Positions 1-9,966 of a stretch of 64,000 bases of DNA are shown in pieces. The translations under genes and the position numbers were made by a program. The DNA is from Moorella mulderi DSM 14980. Its GTDB lineage: Bacteria > Bacillota > DSM-521 > Neomoorellales > Neomoorellaceae. Below the pieces are notes generated by a model. It saw nothing but the letters and a program-made list of their open reading frames with translations. It made no database searches and was not told the origin of the DNA. How positions within the stretch are numbered: the first letter of the stretch is position 1; each line of letters opens with the position of its first letter. The DNA lies in NCBI RefSeq assembly GCF_001594015.1, contig NZ_LTBC01000009.1, positions 22,291 through 86,290 on the forward strand, read 5' to 3'.

Positions 1-5
1 GCCGC

Positions 6-1010
6 CTAGCCGGCCCGTATTTCCTGGCGCATAAAGAAGTAATAGGCCAGGGCAAAGATCAGCATGGTGGCGGCGATAAGCCCTACCAGGTGCGGCCATA
101 TGAGGAGCAGGCTCTGGTCCAATGGCAGGCTCCCTGGGATGGCCCCTTCCAACTGCTGCACCAGTACCGGCCCCAGTGTCCTTACCCCAGGGTTGAGGAG
201 GGTTACCGTAGCCTCATCATAAAGGGTTGTCGGCGACAGGCGGCTGAGGTCCTGTTTTAAGGTGGCGTTGTGCAGGATCCGGGCCGGCGCGGCGTCTTCA
301 CTTACCGGGAAGAGGCCGTCGGCGATGAGCCCTGCCAGCATCCCGGCGAAGAGGGCAAAAAACAGCCATACGGCTATACCCGCCAGGGCCGAGGTGGCGG
401 TCTGGCGGAACAATAAAGAAAAGAGGAGGGAGACACTTAACCAAAAGGCTACATAAATAATGGTGACCAGGAGATAGATAAACAGCCGGCCGATTTCCTC
501 CCCCGTGGGCGGAACGCCGATTAGCAGCAGCCCCAACCCGGCCACCAGGAACCCCAGGGCCAGGATGACCACGGCCAGAACTACCAGGCCGGCCAGGAAC
601 TTACCGTTGATGACATCGTCCCGGTAGATAGGCTGGGCGAGCAACCGGCTCAAGGTGCGCTTATTATGCTCACCGTTGATGGCATCAAAGCCCAGGGCCA
701 GACCCAGCAGGGGTCCCAAAAAAGAAATAAAAGTGATAAAGGGTGGTAGGGACCCACCGCTGGTGGTAAAAAGGCGCAGGAAGACAAACTGGGGGTCCCC
801 TTCCCCTGCTGCCTGGCGGATGCTTTGGGCTGCTACGTAAAAGGCGCCTACGCCGGCTACGGCCACCAGGAAAACCAGGATCGTAAAGCGGGTGCTGCTC
901 AGGTTGTCCGCCAGTTCCTTCTGGAAAACAGTTTTCAGCCCGCCGCTAAACCACTCCTGCTGCCGCCACCAGACCAGCCATTCTTTCACCCTATCCTGCC
1001 ATCGTCCCAT
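6..1010 (-). CDS. ABC-2 type transporter permease
   Basis: Membrane subunit (334 aa) of an ABC exporter, partner of the ATPase encoded just upstream. An N-terminal hydrophobic segment is followed by an extracytoplasmic loop and further membrane helices, ending in a last helix near the C-terminus. The stretch [19 protein letters not shown] is typical of ABC-2 permeases in which a cytoplasmic loop follows the first helices. The ATG at 1010 is chosen because GGGAGGG lies a few bases upstream; a longer frame to 1049 has no such site. It overlaps the ATPase gene by 20 bp, so the two are translationally coupled. Substrate unknown. It is the last gene of a five-gene operon led by an ECF sigma factor. 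Confidence 0.85.
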   Translation of the reverse strand: MGRWQDRVKEWLVWWRQQEWFSGGLKTVFQKELADNLSSTRFTILVFLVAVAGVGAFYVAAQSIRQAAGEGDPQFVFLRLFTTSGGSLPPFITFISFLGPLLGLALGFDAINGEHNKRTLSRLLAQPIYRDDVINGKFLAGLVVLAVVILALGFLVAGLGLLLIGVPPTGEEIGRLFIYLLVTIIYVAFWLSVSLLFSLLFRQTATSALAGIAVWLFFALFAGMLAGLIADGLFPVSEDAAPARILHNATLKQDLSRLSPTTLYDEATVTLLNPGVRTLGPVLVQQLEGAIPGSLPLDQSLLLIWPHLVGLIAATMLIFALAYYFFMRQEIRAG

Positions 1011-1962
1011 GGTATCCCTCCCCCTGGAAATACTGGCGATAAATATCATCTAAATCATAACCTCGTGCCCTTAAATATAGCAGGGTAAACCCTTTGCCTG
1101 CCAGGTAAGGCACCAGCTCAGGGCGGATATCGCGTCCCGCGGCGCAGCGCAGCCGGATAAAGGCCCCGTGGCGCTCGACGGCGGTCACACCTTGAAGGGA
1201 CCTGAGGGTAGAGAGCAGGTTGTCATTGTCCGGCTCGGCCTGCAATTCAATCTCCAGGGGCTTGCCGGCCATGACCTGGTGCCCGAGTAAAGCCACCGGC
1301 CCCGCTGCCAGGAGCCTGCCGGCAACAAAAATCCCCACCCGGTCGCAGATTTGCTGCACCTGGTGCAGGAGATGGGAGGAGAGGAGAACTGTTTTCCCGC
1401 CTTCCCGGGCCAGCCGGACAATGAGGGCCAGCAACTCCCGGACGCCCTCGGGGTCAATGCCCAGGGTGGGCTCATCGAGGATAATAATAGCCGGGTCCTT
1501 GACCATAATATCGGCAATGCCCAACCGCTGGCGCATCCCGCGCGAAAACTCCTTCACCCTGCGGTGGGCGAAATTGCTTAAACCCACCTGCTCCAGGCTT
1601 AAGGCCACGCGCTTTTCAGCTTCCGCCGGGGGAATCTGGTTCAGCCTGGCGGTATAGAGGAGGTTCTCCCGGGCCGTCAGGTCGTCATAGAAGCCGACAT
1701 TATCGGGTAAATAACCTGCTATCCTTTTGACCTCCAGGGGATGGCGGGTAGCATCCAGGCCATTGACAAGAGCCTGGCCGGACGTCGGCTCGGTCAACCC
1801 CAGGAGCATCAATATCGTCGTCGTCTTACCGGCACCATTGGGCCCCAGGAGGCCAAAGATCTCCCCCTGCCTGATTTCCAGGTTGAGGTCCTGGACGGCA
1901 GTTATGGAGCCATAGCGCTTGGTAAGGTTGTGAGTGACAATGACCGCTGCCTGTCCTGCCAT
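991..1962 (-). CDS. ABC transporter ATP-binding protein
   Basis: ATPase of 323 aa that drives the neighbouring ABC-2 permease. Walker [11 protein letters not shown] is near residues 40-49, the signature [10 protein letters not shown] follows, and Walker B is [14 protein letters not shown]-terminal region of about 90 aa follows, as in exporters of the CcmA/NatA type. The ATG at 1962 is preferred: it starts 3 bases after the stop of the upstream NEW3 gene, though its ribosome site is weak. A GTG at 1995 would add 11 residues and overlap the upstream gene. Confidence 0.88.
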   Translation of the reverse strand: MAGQAAVIVTHNLTKRYGSITAVQDLNLEIRQGEIFGLLGPNGAGKTTTILMLLGLTEPTSGQALVNGLDATRHPLEVKRIAGYLPDNVGFYDDLTARENLLYTARLNQIPPAEAEKRVALSLEQVGLSNFAHRRVKEFSRGMRQRLGIADIMVKDPAIIILDEPTLGIDPEGVRELLALIVRLAREGGKTVLLSSHLLHQVQQICDRVGIFVAGRLLAAGPVALLGHQVMAGKPLEIELQAEPDNDNLLSTLRSLQGVTAVERHGAFIRLRCAAGRDIRPELVPYLAGKGFTLLYLRARGYDLDDIYRQYFQGEGYHGTMAG

Positions 1963-1964
1963 GG

Positions 1965-3188
1965 CTATCGCCGCCCGTACTTCCGGAAGGTCCACCCAAC
2001 GGCACCAATAACGATGAGGACCAGGATTACCCCCACCAGGCCCCAGAGGGTAGAAGTGCGTACACTGACCCGGAAATCAGCGCTGCCGCTGGTTTCCTGG
2101 GCATTGGCCGAAAGGCTCACCACGTAATCACCGGCTATGGCCTTGGGCGAAGGTTTGATAAAAGCCGTTACCTGCTGGCTGGCGCCGGCCGGCAGCAGGT
2201 CAATCTTTTCGGGTTTGAAGGTAACCGCCCACCCGGTGGCTGCACTGGCGGCAAAGGTAATGTTGGCCAGGTCAGCGCTGCCGGTATTTTTCACCACCAG
2301 GGTTACCGGGCTCTCTCTTCCGGCAATGGCGTCAGCGTTCAAGCGGCCCGAGGGTGTAGTCAATTCCAGGCTGTAGTTGCCGGTAATATTGACTTTGAGA
2401 ACAACCCCCGCTTTACTGCTCCCCGAGGTGGCCTGGATAGGAATATTATAAGTACCGGCCTTGACACCCTGGGGCGGCTTGACGGTCACATCCAGCCCCT
2501 GGCTCTTACCGGGCTTTAGACTTAAACTGGCAATCTGCTTACTGTCATAAGCCGGGCTAAAGGTCACTTGCCAGCCAGGGGGCGCCTGGGCGGCCAGGCT
2601 GTAGGAGCGCTCCTGGGCGCCGTTGTTGGTCAGGTCAACCCGGAACTGGAAGCTGGTACTGCTGGTACCGCTCAACACCGGGTAGTCGGTGGTCATCTTG
2701 TCGCTGCCAGTGGCCACTTCTTTAATAACCACCTGCAAGCCAAGCCGGGAAGTGGCTCCGGGTCCGGCGGCCTGGACCACAAAGTTGTAGCTACCCGGCC
2801 GGGCGGTTTCAGGCACTTCTACCTGGAAATCAACACTGGCCGGCTTGTCGTTACCGGCAAAGGCCTGGGTAACAATCATGCCCCCGCCTTTAAACACGGT
2901 CTGCCATTCTTTGGGGGCGGAAACAACTTTCAGATCAACCTTCTGGGGCACGCCACTATTGCGTAACTCCAGGGGAAAGGTGACCGTTTCCCCGGGTTGG
3001 GCCTCAATGCCCGGGAAGGCCGTAGACAAGAGCAGGCCGTTATTTGCCCGGGCTGGACCTACAAAGGGACTGAAGGACAGAGCCAGGGTAAATAAAAGTG
3101 TCATCAGGACTAACCATGGGCGTTGGCGAAGCAAAGCAATCCCCCCATCCAGTATAAATAATGCCACCTTAATAGACGACCAGGGCAT
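1965..3188 (-). CDS. NEW3-domain membrane-anchored envelope protein
   Basis: Protein of 407 aa with an N-terminal signal or anchor segment (about residues 20-45), several tandem beta-sandwich repeats with motifs such as [15 protein letters not shown] and [11 protein letters not shown], and a C-terminal membrane helix ending in a short basic tail. This matches the alpha-galactosidase-associated NEW3 / COG1470 type of extracytoplasmic protein. It probably sits on the outer face of the cytoplasmic membrane and works with the ABC exporter encoded by the next two genes; genes of this type are often next to ABC-2 exporters. The exact role is unknown. It is preceded by the anti-sigma-like gene (36-bp gap). 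Confidence 0.75.
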   Translation of the reverse strand: MPWSSIKVALFILDGGIALLRQRPWLVLMTLLFTLALSFSPFVGPARANNGLLLSTAFPGIEAQPGETVTFPLELRNSGVPQKVDLKVVSAPKEWQTVFKGGGMIVTQAFAGNDKPASVDFQVEVPETARPGSYNFVVQAAGPGATSRLGLQVVIKEVATGSDKMTTDYPVLSGTSSTSFQFRVDLTNNGAQERSYSLAAQAPPGWQVTFSPAYDSKQIASLSLKPGKSQGLDVTVKPPQGVKAGTYNIPIQATSGSSKAGVVLKVNITGNYSLELTTPSGRLNADAIAGRESPVTLVVKNTGSADLANITFAASAATGWAVTFKPEKIDLLPAGASQQVTAFIKPSPKAIAGDYVVSLSANAQETSGSADFRVSVRTSTLWGLVGVILVLIVIGAVGWTFRKYGRR

Positions 3189-3224
3189 GCGAAAGGTTAC
3201 AACCTGCTCAAAAAAATGGGCGTT

Positions 3225-3836
3225 TTAACGCCCGGTGAGGGTAACTATATCCTGTTCCTGGTAAGGTATTACCTTCTCGCCATCAAACTCTAAAATCAGG
3301 TAGTGGTACTCCGGCCCCCATGGTTCCTGGTAAGTAATGAGGATCAAGGCGCCCCGGCTGGTGTCCGAACGCATCACCTGCAGGGGTAAGACCAGGTAGG
3401 CGTTAAGGGGCTGGGTATAGATAAGCTGCCAGCCTACGGGCTCCCGGCGCTTGCTGATGGAAGCCAGGAGCTGGTTGGAACCTTCCACCTGGCCGATGCT
3501 CACCAGGGCTTCAGGCTCCGGGCCGTTGAAGCTGACTACCCGGTACTGGAGGGGCTTAACTTTAAACTCTGCCGGCGGTCCGGGGGAAGTAACCGGCCAT
3601 TGCCACCAGGCCAGGAATAAAAAGGCCAGCACCAGGGCCACTGCCCCGGCCAGGGGCCACTTTACCCACCGCTGCCGGGAAGACCTCGCAGTTACTTCTG
3701 GCACCGGTAAGAAAGCCACCCTGTTTTGTACCCGGTGCCGCATGGCAGCCGTAAAATGCCAGCCGGCCAGGGGCGGCGGGACTTTTCCCGGCAGTCCGGC
3801 CAGCAGTTTATCCAGGCGGTCCCGGTATTCAGGCAT
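3225..3836 (-). CDS. Membrane protein, probable anti-sigma factor
   Basis: Protein of 203 aa with a cytoplasmic N-terminal part of about 55 aa, one transmembrane helix (about residues 58-80) and an extracytoplasmic C-terminal domain. This topology and its place immediately after an ECF sigma gene suggest that it binds and restrains that sigma factor. The classical zinc-binding HxxxCxxC motif is not visible, so the assignment is by context. The ATG at 3836 overlaps the sigma stop codon by 8 bp and follows GGTGAGG; a GTG three codons upstream is possible. Confidence 0.6.
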   Translation of the reverse strand: MPEYRDRLDKLLAGLPGKVPPPLAGWHFTAAMRHRVQNRVAFLPVPEVTARSSRQRWVKWPLAGAVALVLAFLFLAWWQWPVTSPGPPAEFKVKPLQYRVVSFNGPEPEALVSIGQVEGSNQLLASISKRREPVGWQLIYTQPLNAYLVLPLQVMRSDTSRGALILITYQEPWGPEYHYLILEFDGEKVIPYQEQDIVTLTGR

Positions 3837-4386
3837 CACCCTCACCTGCCTGTAAAACTTGCTGCAAGTGCTGGCGGGCCCGGTAAAGGCGGATTTTTAC
3901 TGTTGGCAGGGAAATGCCCAGGATTTTAGCTATATCTTTAAGACTCAACTGCTCGTAATAGTGGAGCCAGATTACCTCCCGGTAGATAACCGGCAAATTT
4001 AAAATGGTCTGCCATAATTCCTGCTGCTGCAGGCTGTCCAGGACCCGGTCCTCAACATTGGGCCAGGTAGGCCTCTGGAGTTTTACGGGTTCCAGGCGCT
4101 GGCGGCGGGTCTGGGCCCGCAGCTGGTCGCGGCAGAGGTTGACGGTAATATGATAAATCCAGGTGTAAATGGAACTGCGGCCCTGGAACTTATCCAGGTT
4201 GGTGTAAATCCGGATAAAAACCTCCTGGGCGACATCTTCGGCCCAGTAGCGGTCATGGAGATAGGAATAAGCCAGGTAAAGGACTTTATCGCCGAAACGG
4301 CGCATCAAATATTCCAGCTGTTGCTGGCGATTATCCAGTTCCAGGGAAGCCGCTTCCGGCTGGATAAAAGGCTCTGACATACCCAT
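3829..4386 (-). CDS. ECF-type RNA polymerase sigma factor
   Basis: Sigma factor of 185 aa with region 2 (LAYSYLHDRYWAEDVAQEVF and the following RSSIYTWIYHITVNLCRDQLR) and region 4 helix-turn-helix (LSLKDIAKILGISLPTVKIR), with no regions 1 or 3, as in the extracytoplasmic function group. It probably directs transcription of its own operon (anti-sigma, NEW3 protein, ABC exporter) in response to an envelope signal. The ATG at 4386 follows GGGAGGG at 8 bases; a second ATG two codons on is less well placed. Confidence 0.9.
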   Translation of the reverse strand: MGMSEPFIQPEAASLELDNRQQQLEYLMRRFGDKVLYLAYSYLHDRYWAEDVAQEVFIRIYTNLDKFQGRSSIYTWIYHITVNLCRDQLRAQTRRQRLEPVKLQRPTWPNVEDRVLDSLQQQELWQTILNLPVIYREVIWLHYYEQLSLKDIAKILGISLPTVKIRLYRARQHLQQVLQAGEGDA

Positions 4387-4460
4387 CTCCGTTTCCCTCC
4401 CCAGGGAGCTACCTGAAAATTATTTTAGCATTTCTTTGTCCTTCTTCAAAGCCTGCTGAT

Positions 4461-4492
4461 AAAAACGGCCAGGGGGGGATAGCCCCTGGCCG
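4461..4492 (-). terminator. Rho-independent terminator of the OsmC gene
   Basis: A hairpin with arms CGGCCAGGGG (4466-4475) and GCCCCTGGCCG (4482-4492) is followed on the minus strand by five T (4465-4461), just after the OsmC stop codon. Confidence 0.8.
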
Positions 4493-4501
4493 CGGTTTGC
4501 C

Positions 4502-4945
4502 CTAAGGTGCCGGTGTTACCGGGCTGCGATTGCCGTTGATCTCATAACAGTAACTGATGGGCATGGCTTTCTTCAGCGTATTGACCATGCCACAGTATTT
4601 GCTTAAAGATAACTCAATGGCGTGCTTGACCTGGTCTTCAGGGAGGTCGGGCCCGGCCAGGCGGTAAACCAGGGTAGCAGCGTTAAAGACTTTAGGATGC
4701 TCTGGAGCCCGTTCAGCCTCGACGTCAATGGCAAAGGAAGCCAGGGACAGGCGTTTTTTCTTAAGGATGCTCAGGACATCCAGGGCCGTGCACCCGGCCA
4801 TACCCATGAGCAGGACCTCTGAAGGCCTGGCTCCCAGGTTCTGGCCGCCGTGCTCGGGGGCGGCGTCCATGGTTACCTGCTGGCCGGAGGGCCCCAGGCC
4901 CTTTAAACACATGTGTTCCCCTTCCCAGGTTACGGTTACTTTCAT
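4502..4945 (-). CDS. OsmC family peroxiredoxin-like protein
   Basis: Protein of 147 aa of the OsmC/Ohr fold, which reduces organic or inorganic peroxides through two cysteines. Both expected cysteines are visible: one in the helix motif MAGCTALDVL and one in SKYCGMVNTL. The segment HGGQNLGARPSEVLL matches the YhfA/OsmC branch. It is a single-gene unit with its own promoter and terminator. The start at 4945 is preceded by GGAGGG. Cytoplasmic; substrate unknown. Confidence 0.9.
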   Translation of the reverse strand: MKVTVTWEGEHMCLKGLGPSGQQVTMDAAPEHGGQNLGARPSEVLLMGMAGCTALDVLSILKKKRLSLASFAIDVEAERAPEHPKVFNAATLVYRLAGPDLPEDQVKHAIELSLSKYCGMVNTLKKAMPISYCYEINGNRSPVTPAP

Positions 4946-4974
4946 CCTTTTCCCTCCTGGTGCTATTTTTTGCT

Positions 4975-5003
4975 ATTATACACCAGGGGCGGGGCAGAAG
5001 CAA
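4975..5003 (-). promoter_or_regulatory. Probable sigma-A promoter of the OsmC gene
   Basis: On the minus strand TTGCTT (5003-4998) and TATAAT (4980-4975) are separated by 17 bp. The -10 lies about 30 bp before the OsmC start codon. Confidence 0.6.
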
Positions 5004-5004
5004 T

Positions 5005-5868
5005 TTAGGGTTTAGTATGACTGGAATTGGTTGCGTCGCCATCTCCTGCATCATAGGCCAGCTCATAAGCCCGGCGGGAGATTTCCTGGTAATAGCTATT
5101 TAAAAGCTGGTAAAAATCCCGGGCATAGCGTCCTAAAGGAGGAGGACCCAGGCGCTTTAAAACCCCCTGGGGCACAGCAGGTGGGTGCATCTTAACCTGA
5201 AAGGCAGTCAAACCCTCCCCTGCCTGCCAGAACTCAACCGGGTGGACCGGCAACTCTGGTGGGAACCTGTTTTCTTCTGCAACCGGCTCCTTCTTTTCTG
5301 CTTCTTTAACCGGCAGGGATGGGCCACCGCCGGCAAGGGCTGCGCGCTTCTCCCTAAGAGCTTTTATTATTGCTTCTTTTTCCCGCCCGCGCAGGAGGAA
5401 AAGTAAGAAGGGGTCGCTATCAAACTTCTCCCCCAGCAAGTAATAGACGGCGGCGATATGCTTGCAGGGGTTGGCCCAGTCGGGACAGGAGCAGCTGGTG
5501 ACGATATCCCCGGCAGCGCGGGGGAAGAGGGACAGGCTCACCCCGGTAAAGGCCGTCTCAATATCCTCCGGCATCTCGCCGGCCAGCAAGCGGGCAGCAA
5601 AAGCTGCCTGGCTGGCCAGGGCCTCGATTACCCGGTTCCATTCCCCGTCTGACAGGGGCTTGATTTTAATTTTAACGCTGTAGGGCTTGGGCCTGGTCCC
5701 CTGGACTTTAGCATTGACCACCCCCGGGGCGAGATCAATACTTAAGACGTTGCCCTGCCGGGCATAAGTCCGGCCCCGTTGCAGGCGGCTGGCCCAGCCA
5801 AAGGACTCCAGCACATCCAGCCAGCGCCTGGCCCACCAGTTGCTGCCGAAGTTGCGTCGTGAAGCCAT
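5005..5868 (-). CDS. SWIM zinc-finger protein
   Basis: Protein of 287 aa carrying a SWIM zinc-binding motif CSCPDWANPCKH (C-x-C-x6-C-x-H), preceded by the family's conserved start FGSNWWARRWLDVLE. SWIM domains are thought to mediate DNA or protein contacts. Genes of this type are commonly paired with a large SNF2-family helicase, as here (gene ending 115 bp upstream). That pairing suggests a joint role in chromosome maintenance or transcription recycling, but the function is not known. The C-terminal 80 residues are variable. Confidence 0.85.
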   Translation of the reverse strand: MASRRNFGSNWWARRWLDVLESFGWASRLQRGRTYARQGNVLSIDLAPGVVNAKVQGTRPKPYSVKIKIKPLSDGEWNRVIEALASQAAFAARLLAGEMPEDIETAFTGVSLSLFPRAAGDIVTSCSCPDWANPCKHIAAVYYLLGEKFDSDPFLLFLLRGREKEAIIKALREKRAALAGGGPSLPVKEAEKKEPVAEENRFPPELPVHPVEFWQAGEGLTAFQVKMHPPAVPQGVLKRLGPPPLGRYARDFYQLLNSYYQEISRRAYELAYDAGDGDATNSSHTKP

Positions 5869-5983
5869 TTTTTAACCTCCAAAAAATCCTGCCCACCAAA
5901 GCCTTCGCGAAGTGGCCTGCGGCTCAACCGTGAGGCTTAAGGTGAGGTTCAGCCCGGCGCAGGCAAAGGCCCGGTCACTACGC

Positions 5984-8900
5984 TTAAAGATCTATCCCTT
6001 TTTCCTTTAACGCCAGCAGTTCCCGCAACTCCCCTGTTGACAATTCCGTGAGCCAGCCTTCGCCGGTACCAATAATTTGCTGTGCCAGGGCGCGTTTTTC
6101 CTCGATCAGGTTGTCAATTCTTTCTTCCAGGGTCCCGGCGCAGATAAATTTATAAACCTGGACATTTTTCTTCTGGCCAATGCGGAAGGCGCGATCGGTG
6201 GCCTGGTCTTCTACGGCCGGGTTCCACCAGCGGTCAAAGTGAAACACATGGTTGGCACGGGTAAGGTTCAGCCCCACCCCGCCGGCCTTGAGGGAAAGGA
6301 TGAAGAGGGGCGGTCCATTGTTTTCTTCCTGGAAACGCCGGATTAGCTCCTCCCGCCTGGCCCTGGCCAGGCCCCCGTGCAGGAAAAGGACTTCCCGGCC
6401 AAAGGTGGCCTCTAAATATTCCTGGAGCATTTGACCCATGACGGCAAACTGGGTAAAGATGAGGGCCCGTTCCCCTGCAGCCAGGACCTCTTCCAGCATC
6501 TCCTGGAGCCGGGTCAGTTTCCCCGACCGGCCGTCCAGGAGGCTGCCGTCACCCAAGAATTGGGCCGGGTGGTTGCAGATTTGTTTTAGTTTTGCCAGGG
6601 TGGCCAGGACCAGGCCTTTGCGTTCGATGCCGGTGGCGGCTTCTATCTTTTGCAGCATGTCCTGGACCACAGCTTCGTAGAGGGTAGCCTGCTCCCGGGT
6701 CAAGTGGCAAAAAACCTTGATCTCCTGCTTTTCCGGCAGGTCCTGGATGATAGCCGGGTCAGTCTTGACCCGGCGCAGGATAAAAGGTTGGACCAGGCGC
6801 TGTAACCTGCCCGCCCGCTCCCGGTCCCGGTAACGTTCGATGGGGATCATAAAACGGCTGCGAAAATCGGCCTGGCTGCCCAGGTAACCAGGGTTTAAAA
6901 ATTCCATGATGGACCAGAGTTCTCCCAGGTGGTTTTCCACCGGTGTACCGGTAAGGGCGATTCTGAAGCCGGCCTTTAAGCGGCGGATGCTCCGGGTCTG
7001 CTTGGCTTCCGTATTTTTAATATTCTGGGCCTCGTCCAGCACCACCCCGTCCCAGTCTACGGCCATCAGGTCCCTTTCATCCCGGTGAACCAGGGTATAG
7101 GTGCTGATTACCAGGTCCTGCCGGGCCACTTCCCGGGTAAAAGCGTCACCGGCGAGGCGCTCACTGCCGTGGTGGAGGAGGACCCGCAAGGAGGGGGCAA
7201 AACGTGCTACTTCCCGCTGCCAGTTACCGGCCACTGAGGTGGGACAGATAAGGAGAACCGGGCCGGTTGCCATTCCCTGTTCCTTGCGGTGGAGCAGTAA
7301 AGCGAGGAGCTGGATAGTCTTGCCCAGTCCCATATCGTCGGCCAGGCAGGCCCCCAGGCCCAGTTCCGTAATAAACTTAAGCCAGGAAAAACCCCGCACC
7401 TGGTAAGGGCGGAGGCTACCGCGGAACCCGGATGGCTGGGGTAGGAGGGCAATTTTCAGGTTGTCGTGCACCTTTTCTAGAAGGGAAGCAAGGTAACCCT
7501 CGGCTTCAATACCCAGTAGAGGGAGACTGGCTGGGGCTATTTCGCCATCAGGTATCCCCTCACCTTGCTCTAGAGTTACCCCGCCCAGCAGGCTAACACG
7601 TAAAGCCTCGCCCAGGCTCATGGTGCCCGGGCCCGGTTGCTTTTTCCAGAACCTGTCCAGGGCCGCCAGTTCCTCTGGCCGGAGCTCCACCCACTGGCCC
7701 CGCACCTGGACCAGGGGGACCTTTAAAGCAGCCAGCCTGGCAAATTCCTTCCTGTCGATCACGGTATCCCCCAGGGCCACTTCCCAGTCATAATCAACCA
7801 GGGCTGCAGAGCCCAGCCTCCCGGGTGCAGCCAGCCTGTTCGTCCGGGAAGCGTTTTTGCCCCGCTCGCTGGCCTTCAGCTTTAAGCGCAGCCCCAGGCG
7901 GGATTTATGCTGCCCCCACCAGGAAGGTACCAGTACGCCAAAGCCGCTTTCAGCCAGGAGGCCAGCCGCTTCCCGCAAGAAAGTATAAGCTTCTGCCACA
8001 GTTAAGAGACAGCTTTCCGGGGAAGGGTCTTTCAGGCTTCTTTCCAGGGGCGGGAATAACCGTGCCGCCCGGCCCAGGTCGGCCAGGAGCCTTTCCTGGG
8101 GATTGGCGAAGCGCCGGTTCAGGAACTCCAGCACGCTGCCCCTTTCGCGCCAGACCTCTCCGGCGGGCACCAGGAGGCTGGGATCATCGCTGGCCTGGAG
8201 TAAAAATTGCAGCTGCCAGGAAGGTGGGCCTTCTTCTCCCATCCTTTCCGGTGGTTCCAGGCGGAAACAGGTGCGAAAGGCTACGGTCCCCGGCTGGCTG
8301 AACAGGGTCTTCGTCCAGCCATTGATTTGCTCCTTCAGGTCTTTCATTTCCAGCAACGGCCCGCTAAAGGTGGCTTTTTCTGCCGCCAGGGCCGCAGCCC
8401 ACCTGGCCGGGATACTATCGTCACTAGAGCCTTTGACCCTCCCCTCCAGGGGCGAAGTCATTAACCAGTGCCGGGCCATGGCATCGACGGCGCCGTGCAG
8501 GAAATCTTCCACCAGGAGGTGAGGATGGGAGAACGGAGTACTCGCCTGGGCCCGGCAGGCGGGCGGCATACCGGCCGCCAGTAATTCCACCCGGCGGGCA
8601 TCTTCCGGCTGGTCTAACAGGGCCCGCCAGGCTGCCCTTAATTCCTGCCTCAGCGGAGTTTTAGCCCCGGCCCTCTTCCCCGCCGGTGCTTTTACCTCCT
8701 CCAGCACCACCGGGACGATGCGTTCCCGGACCAGGAGTTCCAGGGCCAGCTTGGCTGCCAGGCTCCAAAACAGGAAATCGGGGGCTAAAATATTACCTTT
8801 AATTTGCCCTGGACTTCCTTCCCCCAGCCGGGTCAGGACATTGATAACCCATACCGGTGATACTGCCAGGCCTTTGACTTCCCAGGGGGTTAAGGCCGGG

Positions 8901-9259
8901 GAGCTTTCCCGTAAAGATTGACCCCTCCGGGTAATCTCGCCGCTACCGGGCAGATACCTTAGCTGCGGCGAAGGTAGCGGTCCAAGATTGGTTGAGGGGA
9001 GTAACAACTGGATTTTATCCAGGCCTGGCGGAATAAGGGGAATGCTTTTATAAAGGCCCGCGCTTAAATTTAGCAGGACGGTGATAAGTTCCTGGTCGGA
9101 AGCCTGAAAAGGATGAAGGGGCACTTTATTCTTAGCTGGCCTGGGGAGGTAGAGTTCCTTCTGCTGCCGGGCGGCGGCCAGGGATTCCCCCCAGACAAAA
9201 AAGCGGCCATTTACTTCTTTATTGCTATCTTTAACCCAGGTCCCATGGACGACAATCAT
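5984..9259 (-). CDS. SNF2-family DEAD/H-box helicase
   Basis: Protein of 1091 aa. The N-terminal 550 residues are a family-specific region of the bacterial SNF2 proteins linked to SWIM genes. Then comes a complete SNF2 ATPase: Walker A LADDMGLGKTIQ, motif II as DEAQN, motif III ALTGTPVENHLGELWS, and a helicase C-terminal lobe with LKAGGVGLNL and motif VI DRAFRIGQ. It should be a double-stranded-DNA translocase that remodels protein-DNA complexes. The ATG at 9259 follows AGGAG at 10 bases. Transcribed ahead of, and probably with, the SWIM gene. Confidence 0.92.
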   Translation of the reverse strand: MIVVHGTWVKDSNKEVNGRFFVWGESLAAARQQKELYLPRPAKNKVPLHPFQASDQELITVLLNLSAGLYKSIPLIPPGLDKIQLLLPSTNLGPLPSPQLRYLPGSGEITRRGQSLRESSPALTPWEVKGLAVSPVWVINVLTRLGEGSPGQIKGNILAPDFLFWSLAAKLALELLVRERIVPVVLEEVKAPAGKRAGAKTPLRQELRAAWRALLDQPEDARRVELLAAGMPPACRAQASTPFSHPHLLVEDFLHGAVDAMARHWLMTSPLEGRVKGSSDDSIPARWAAALAAEKATFSGPLLEMKDLKEQINGWTKTLFSQPGTVAFRTCFRLEPPERMGEEGPPSWQLQFLLQASDDPSLLVPAGEVWRERGSVLEFLNRRFANPQERLLADLGRAARLFPPLERSLKDPSPESCLLTVAEAYTFLREAAGLLAESGFGVLVPSWWGQHKSRLGLRLKLKASERGKNASRTNRLAAPGRLGSAALVDYDWEVALGDTVIDRKEFARLAALKVPLVQVRGQWVELRPEELAALDRFWKKQPGPGTMSLGEALRVSLLGGVTLEQGEGIPDGEIAPASLPLLGIEAEGYLASLLEKVHDNLKIALLPQPSGFRGSLRPYQVRGFSWLKFITELGLGACLADDMGLGKTIQLLALLLHRKEQGMATGPVLLICPTSVAGNWQREVARFAPSLRVLLHHGSERLAGDAFTREVARQDLVISTYTLVHRDERDLMAVDWDGVVLDEAQNIKNTEAKQTRSIRRLKAGFRIALTGTPVENHLGELWSIMEFLNPGYLGSQADFRSRFMIPIERYRDRERAGRLQRLVQPFILRRVKTDPAIIQDLPEKQEIKVFCHLTREQATLYEAVVQDMLQKIEAATGIERKGLVLATLAKLKQICNHPAQFLGDGSLLDGRSGKLTRLQEMLEEVLAAGERALIFTQFAVMGQMLQEYLEATFGREVLFLHGGLARARREELIRRFQEENNGPPLFILSLKAGGVGLNLTRANHVFHFDRWWNPAVEDQATDRAFRIGQKKNVQVYKFICAGTLEERIDNLIEEKRALAQQIIGTGEGWLTELSTGELRELLALKEKGIDL

Positions 9260-9339
9260 TGCCAGTATGCTCCTGCTGAAATATATCCTGCAATTATTCG
9301 CCGCGAGGATTAATTTTTCCTGCCGTTCCCCCTTTAACC

Positions 9340-9384
9340 TTGACTTTTAATGCAACATCTGTTACATTGTAACTAATGTTACAT
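9340..9384 (+). promoter_or_regulatory. Promoter and operator of the chrB-like gene
   Basis: TTGACT (9340-9345) and TACATT (9363-9368), 17 bp apart, form a plausible promoter. Over the -10 lies the inverted repeat GTTAC-ATT-GTAAC (9361-9373), and the octamer TGTTACAT occurs at 9360-9367 and again at 9377-9384, one and a half helical turns apart. This layout suggests a repressor site. The regulator is not identified; ChrB-type proteins have been proposed as regulators, so autoregulation is possible. Confidence 0.55.
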
Positions 9385-9399
9385 CTATGGGTGAGATTA

Positions 9400-9963
9400 A
9401 TGAACCAGGACATTACCAGCCCCGGCAACAAATGGCACCTGTTCATCTATAAAGTACCCGGTGAACCATCGAGCAAGCGCATTTACCTCTGGCGGGAACT
9501 CAACAGGCTGGGAGCCCTCTACCTGCAGCAAGCCGCCTGCCTGCTCCCGGCACGCCCCGGACTACTGGAAAAACTGGAACAACTAAAGACACGGGTAGAA
9601 GAATTCGAAGGCATTGCCTATCTCTTCCCCAATCTCAACCTTGATCCCGGGCAAGAAGCACAGGTAATAGAGCAATTCAGGGAGATGCGCAATAAAGAAT
9701 ACCAGGAAATAATTAAAGAGATTAACAAATACCTGGCGGAACTGGAAAAGGAAGTACGTATCCAGAACTTTTCTCCGGCGGAAATAGAAGAGGAGGAAGC
9801 CGAACTGGAAAAAATCGAACGCTGGTACCAGCGGGCCCGGGAGCGCGATTGGTATAATGCCCCCCTGGGTGAACAGGTCGCCTCCCTTATAGACGAAGCC
9901 CGGGTAGCCCTGACGAGGTTTACCACTCTTACCTATGGAGCCTTAAAAGAAAGGGAGGGTTAA
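9400..9963 (+). CDS. ChrB N-terminal domain protein
   Basis: Protein of 187 aa resembling the N-terminal domain of chromate-resistance protein ChrB (pattern WHLFIYKVPGEPSSKRIYLW followed by a glutamate-rich helical region). ChrB is linked in other bacteria to chromate-dependent control of the ChrA efflux pump; here no ChrA is present and the partner is a P-type ATPase. The ATG at 9400 follows GGGTGAG at 4 bases; an upstream in-frame codon at 9376 lies inside the proposed operator. The stop is 3 bases before the ATPase start, so the pair is one operon. Confidence 0.75.
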   Translation: MNQDITSPGNKWHLFIYKVPGEPSSKRIYLWRELNRLGALYLQQAACLLPARPGLLEKLEQLKTRVEEFEGIAYLFPNLNLDPGQEAQVIEQFREMRNKEYQEIIKEINKYLAELEKEVRIQNFSPAEIEEEEAELEKIERWYQRARERDWYNAPLGEQVASLIDEARVALTRFTTLTYGALKEREG

Positions 9964-9966
9964 TTG

